Of a stretch of DNA of 8,878 nt, positions 6,484 through 8,878 are shown one piece after another; within the stretch, counting starts at the first letter, position 1, and each line of letters starts with the position of its first letter. Origin of the DNA: Deltaproteobacteria bacterium (GTDB lineage Bacteria; Desulfobacterota_B; Binatia; UBA9968); NCBI GenBank assembly GCA_005879255.1, contig VBKY01000379.1, positions 1 to 8,878 on the forward strand. Reading direction: 5' to 3'. The translations under genes and the position numbers were made by a program. Under the pieces are notes generated by a model. It was not told the origin of the DNA and did no database searches. It saw only the letters and a program-made list of their open reading frames with translations.

Positions 6484-7110
6484 CAGAGCAACCTGTTTGG
6501 CCGTAAACTGCCGGACGTTGGTGCGTCGAATCGAGATAGCCCCGATGGGAACCCCCTCTCGCCGTAGCGGCGTAGCAAGCATAGTTCGAGTGCCAGTGGC
6601 TTGCTGAAGGAACTTACTCTCTGGAAACTCAGTCTCGATTTCTACCGCGAGGTCACAAATGTGGACTGTCTTCCGGTCTACAACGGCGCGTCCTACGGGC
6701 AAGCCACGGCTTAGCGGAGTGTGGTGGTGCTGAAAGGCTGGCACTGGCCCATAATGCGCTATTGGTCGAGGGCCATCAGCATCTAGGCGGTAGATTATGG
6801 CATCGTTTGCCTCGCACAGCCGGGCGGCATTTTGGACAACCACATCTAACACCGGCTGAAGATCCGTCGGTGAGCTGCTGATCACGCGCAGAATCTCACT
6901 CGTAGCAGTCTGCTGCTCCAAGGCTTCGGTGAGCTGACGCTGAGAATCCTGCAACTCTTTGGCCGTCGCGCTCTCCCGCTGCATACATTCGGCGAGTTGC
7001 TGGCGTAGCTCCGTAATCGTCTGCGCTTGTTTAGCCGGCGATGTCTTCACCGCGGGCCGGTGCAGTTTTGCCGTTTTATTCTTAGAGCCCTTTTTGGTCG
7101 TGGTTGTCAT
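6463..7110 (-). CDS. N-terminal piece of the GAF kinase, coiled coil plus one GAF
   Basis: The ATG at 7110 is preferred over a TTG at 7113; neither has a clear ribosome binding site. The 215 residues comprise a basic start (TTTTKKGSKNKTAKLHRP), a coiled coil (about 30-75, TELRQQLAECMQ...), the linker [13 protein letters not shown] and a full GAF domain with PVGRAVVDRKTVHICD and GTRTMLATPLRREG. It stops at ETFAD, exactly where sister modules continue [12 protein letters not shown]. If expressed, it would be a free sensor domain without kinase output. GAF domains bind small ligands or form dimers; the ligand cannot be predicted here. Confidence 0.55.
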   Translation of the reverse strand: MTTTTKKGSKNKTAKLHRPAVKTSPAKQAQTITELRQQLAECMQRESATAKELQDSQRQLTEALEQQTATSEILRVISSSPTDLQPVLDVVVQNAARLCEANDAIIYRLDADGPRPIAHYGPVPAFQHHHTPLSRGLPVGRAVVDRKTVHICDLAVEIETEFPESKFLQQATGTRTMLATPLRREGVPIGAISIRRTNVRQFTAKQVALLETFAD

Positions 7111-7660
7111 CAAAAGAAGACCGAAACGAAGACATTGGTCGCGGGAGAACCTAGAAATATGACCGGACCGGATACGCTATGGCAGAATGCTCCCCCGGTG
7201 AGCTGACTTTTACTTCAGGTGGTGGGTCGCGTCAACGCCGAAATCTAGTTGCGAGACTGGCGGCTTGGCGTGATAAAGACTCCGGGGAAGGCGATGCTCC
7301 GAAAAATTCTCAGTACCGAAATCGAATGAAAACGAGACGAGGATTCTCAATCCTCGGCGCAGGCTGGGTAAACCCGGAAGTCACCGTACACTTGATTTCG
7401 AGACAACGCACGATTAAAGGCAGTTGAAGTTCGAGCCGGGGGAAACGGCGTGGCGCAAATTCCACTAATTCGTCACGGGGCGGTGACTAGATTTGCCGCA
7501 GCACTTACGAAAAATAATAACGTCTTGCTGTCGATGCTCGATTCCGGTGGTCACGAGCGTTGTCGTGGATCATTTTGGCATCATTGAGCTGGTATCTACC
7601 CCGCGTCGGGCTTAGGGCGGGCGCTTGCTGGGGCCCGTCGAAATAGCATAAACTCAGGTT
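7111..7660. other. 550-base intergenic region between divergent kinase and 246-aa gene
   Basis: No convincing gene is seen; frames at 7179-7427 (plus) and 7505-7717 (minus) lack ribosome binding sites and recognisable content. The region contains a perfect 8-bp hairpin at 7338-7356, a small GGGT/ACCC hairpin at about 7366-7375, and a GTCAC/GTGAC stem near 7470-7485. The promoters of both flanking genes should lie here, but I can point to no strong boxes. Confidence 0.4.
7334..7356. repeat. hairpin resembling a tRNA anticodon arm, imperfect copy of the tRNA scar
   Basis: CGAGGATT, CTC, AATCCTCG (7338-7356) is a perfect 8-bp stem with a 3-base loop. Positions 7334-7354 match 18 of 21 bases of 3671-3691, inside the tRNA-Phe fragment, in the same orientation, and an AATCGAA like the T-loop complement lies at a similar distance to the left. 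The rest does not fold as a tRNA. It could be a degenerate att copy or chance. Confidence 0.3.
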
Positions 7661-8401
7661 ATGGTGTCGATACTGACGGCAAAGCCAGTCAACGTGCAGG
7701 CAAAGTTTAGGGGACAATTTATTCCCCCAAACTACAGTTTGTTCCGGGTGGAGATAAGCACTGCACTTGCGGCCAAGTTAGCTGAAATCTTTGGTCTGCA
7801 ATCCGTGAATATCGTAATAAATCAGAGCGCTTCAAGCACTCAATATTTGTATTTCAGATATTTTCTTCAGGGCGAACCGTTCCGGTACATGGACGTATCA
7901 ATCGGTATCGATCAAGCGGAGGTGGTTTTTTTTAATCCGGCTACCATTCCAGAGTTGATGACAGAGTTTGAAAAGGTATGGAAGATAATTCTTGAAAGCC
8001 TCTCTCCTAGTATACGGCAGACCTATTTCGAAGCTACGCTACACTGCGAGGCGGATGGGGTCGGTGCCAAAGCGTTCCTAAATCAAACGGTGCAACTGCC
8101 GTGGGATGCTAACCAAACGGTGCGAGTGCCGTCGGATATTGGAGAAATTCATAAGGGATTTTCAATCACCTCGCAGCAGAATTCCAGTCTTTCAGCAAGA
8201 CTAAGCTTTGATCTTTCCGGTTCTGTCAAAGATGGGCTATACGTTGTTTTCGCATATTTCAGTATGGCGACGATGGCTGATATGATTGCCTTCTCCCAAT
8301 TGTGTCACTCAATTGTAGTCTCTTATCGTAGATTGCAAGACTTGGGCAGTGTTCAGATTCTAGAGCGCAACACCGATGGAACATATTCAAAGAGAAATTG
8401 A
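7661..8401 (+). CDS. unrecognised 246-aa protein with an internal tandem duplication
   Basis: The start ATG at 7661 lies only 3 bases after CAGG; the adjacent GTG at 7664 would have better spacing, so the true start may be codon 2. The protein is soluble and alternates strands and helices: AKFRGQFIPPNYSLFRVEIS near the start, then QYLYFRYFLQGEPFRYMDVS, IGIDQAEVVFFNPATIPELM, a helix (EFEKVWKIILESLSP), FEATLHCEADG, and late FSITSQQ, ARLSFDLSGSVKDGLYVVFA. There is no membrane segment, signal peptide or nucleotide-binding motif. Residues 141-150 and 151-160 (NQTVQLPWDA, NQTVRVPSDI) are a tandem duplication. I do not recognise the family. It is followed on the same strand by a DUF5678-like gene, probably in one operon. 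Confidence 0.75.
   Translation: MVSILTAKPVNVQAKFRGQFIPPNYSLFRVEISTALAAKLAEIFGLQSVNIVINQSASSTQYLYFRYFLQGEPFRYMDVSIGIDQAEVVFFNPATIPELMTEFEKVWKIILESLSPSIRQTYFEATLHCEADGVGAKAFLNQTVQLPWDANQTVRVPSDIGEIHKGFSITSQQNSSLSARLSFDLSGSVKDGLYVVFAYFSMATMADMIAFSQLCHSIVVSYRRLQDLGSVQILERNTDGTYSKRN
8081..8140 (+). repeat. two 30-bp in-frame tandem repeats
   Basis: Units 8081-8110 and 8111-8140 share 24 of 30 bases, including CAAACGGTGC and TGCCGT. They duplicate ten residues in the 246-aa protein. The six differences, some silent, indicate an old event rather than an assembly artefact. Confidence 0.75.
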
Positions 8402-8525
8402 GGACGAGCGCAGGTCCGGCTTGAGGTACATTGCGCATACCGGAGTCGGAAGTCTGGGCTCTTGGGGTGTCCCCCCAGGATTAACGAGTTCGGGGCATAA
8501 TTGGTTCCCTGTTGCTGGAGCTAAT

Positions 8526-8867
8526 ATGTCGCCGCCCAGATTATTACATGTCAACTTCGACGAATTACTCCAAGGGCTAACGGAAAAAGCCGTTGCCAGT
8601 TCGCAAAGTGCCGCAGCCCCGGCTCGGGCGGTAGAGCGCGTAAATGTAAGAACATTGCGCGAACGAGAAGTTGAGTGGAGACGTACGCATCCCGAAATAC
8701 TGAAGCAGTTTGAAAATGAATGGGTTGCGCTTGAGGGGGAAAAAATAATTGCCCATGGACCCGATGCCGCCGATGTGATCAAAGCAGCCAGGGCAGAGGG
8801 CATTAGGAAGCCCTATGTCTTTTTCGTCGAGCCTAAGGACGAGAATGTAATTATGTACGGCCTTTGA
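8526..8867 (+). CDS. DUF5678-like protein
   Basis: I choose the ATG at 8526 because GGAG (8517-8520) lies 5 bases upstream, giving MSPPRLLHVNFDELLQGLTE. The frame is also open to an ATG at 8376, which would overlap the previous gene by 26 bases but has no clear ribosome binding site and adds a Gly/Pro-rich segment. The product has an N-terminal helix, an Ala/Pro linker (SSQSAAAPARAV), a charged helix (RTLREREVEWRRTHPEILKQ) and a C-terminal domain: FENEWVALEGEKIIAHGPDA then ADVIKAARAEGIRKPYVFFV. This matches the DUF5678 pattern (W-V-A, a glycine turn, I-x-A-H-G, a helix, then a V-F-F strand). The molecular function of DUF5678 is not known to me; in some genomes it sits next to aspartic-protease-like genes, and the window ends too soon to check. 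Confidence 0.7.
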   Translation: MSPPRLLHVNFDELLQGLTEKAVASSQSAAAPARAVERVNVRTLREREVEWRRTHPEILKQFENEWVALEGEKIIAHGPDAADVIKAARAEGIRKPYVFFVEPKDENVIMYGL

Positions 8868-8878
8868 AATCGTGGTTA

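Larger units (their letters stand above)
3869..7110 (-). pseudogene. multi-GAF sensor histidine kinase, broken by stop, deletion and frameshift
   Basis: Read leftwards from ATG at 7110 in three pieces, this is one protein: a Lys/Thr-rich start, a coiled coil, four GAF-type modules joined by [12 protein letters not shown] linkers, a fifth distinct GAF, then HisKA and HATPase_c. The lesions are clear. A TAA at 6465-6463 replaces the Gln of the [13 protein letters not shown] motif. Just after it, the sequence jumps from AIENVRLF straight into the second half of a GAF, losing the linker and GAF front. Near 5930-5945 the frame changes between [11 protein letters not shown] and [12 protein letters not shown], with a missing piece. 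No signal peptide or membrane helix is present, so it was a cytoplasmic sensor. Its partner was probably the receiver whose scrap lies at 3828-3884. Confidence 0.8.

Noticed and set aside
7334..7356. A complete tRNA gene around the anticodon-like hairpin
   Set aside because: No D arm or acceptor stem can be formed and the T stem does not pair.
7179..7427. 82-codon plus-strand frame
   Set aside because: No clear ribosome binding site, composition unlike a protein, and it runs through the hairpin at 7338-7356.
1..8878. CRISPR array or insertion sequence with terminal repeats
   Set aside because: No regularly spaced short repeats and no transposase or integrase frame were found.

Overview
This window looks like an accessory, partly decayed stretch of a bacterial chromosome. 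The broken genes resemble families common in soil bacteria: multi-GAF hybrid-type histidine kinases, LigD-type ATP-dependent DNA ligase, SRAP/YedK and DUF5678. The tRNA remnant does not encode its CCA end. I cannot name the phylum with confidence; Acidobacteria, Verrucomicrobia, Rokubacteria or a soil alphaproteobacterium would all fit. Intact genes are few and small, and most recognisable larger genes carry truncations, frameshifts or a stop.

Left part (1-1300): the start of a minus-strand gene runs off the left edge behind a strong ribosome binding site. Next, on the minus strand, come a truncated SRAP peptidase gene and, just upstream of it, a small gene with a frameshift. A short regulatory region (650-800) separates these from a divergent plus-strand gene of unknown function. 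It holds a 15-bp perfect palindrome over a TTGACA box, and a 12-bp stem that would hide the small gene's ribosome binding site in mRNA.

Middle part (1300-3650): small genes of uncertain status (a two-helix membrane protein without a clear start, a CxxC/CxxC protein, a one-helix membrane protein), then the C-terminal half of a LigD-type DNA ligase with a frameshift in its upstream remnant.

Kinase block (3646-7354): a 46-bp 3' half of tRNA-Phe(GAA), typical of an integration (att) scar, is followed by the first residues of a response regulator and a long minus-strand GAF/HisKA/HATPase sensor kinase. The kinase is broken by a nonsense codon, a probable in-frame deletion and a deletion with frameshift. 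A 44-bp sequence recurs four times in it, once per GAF module. An imperfect copy of part of the tRNA sequence lies in the same orientation upstream of the kinase, so the block may once have been a mobile cassette.

Right part (7440-8878): a mostly empty intergenic stretch, then two plus-strand genes: an unrecognised 246-residue protein with an in-frame tandem duplication and a DUF5678-like protein. They look like an intact two-gene unit and are the best candidates for an undescribed function here.
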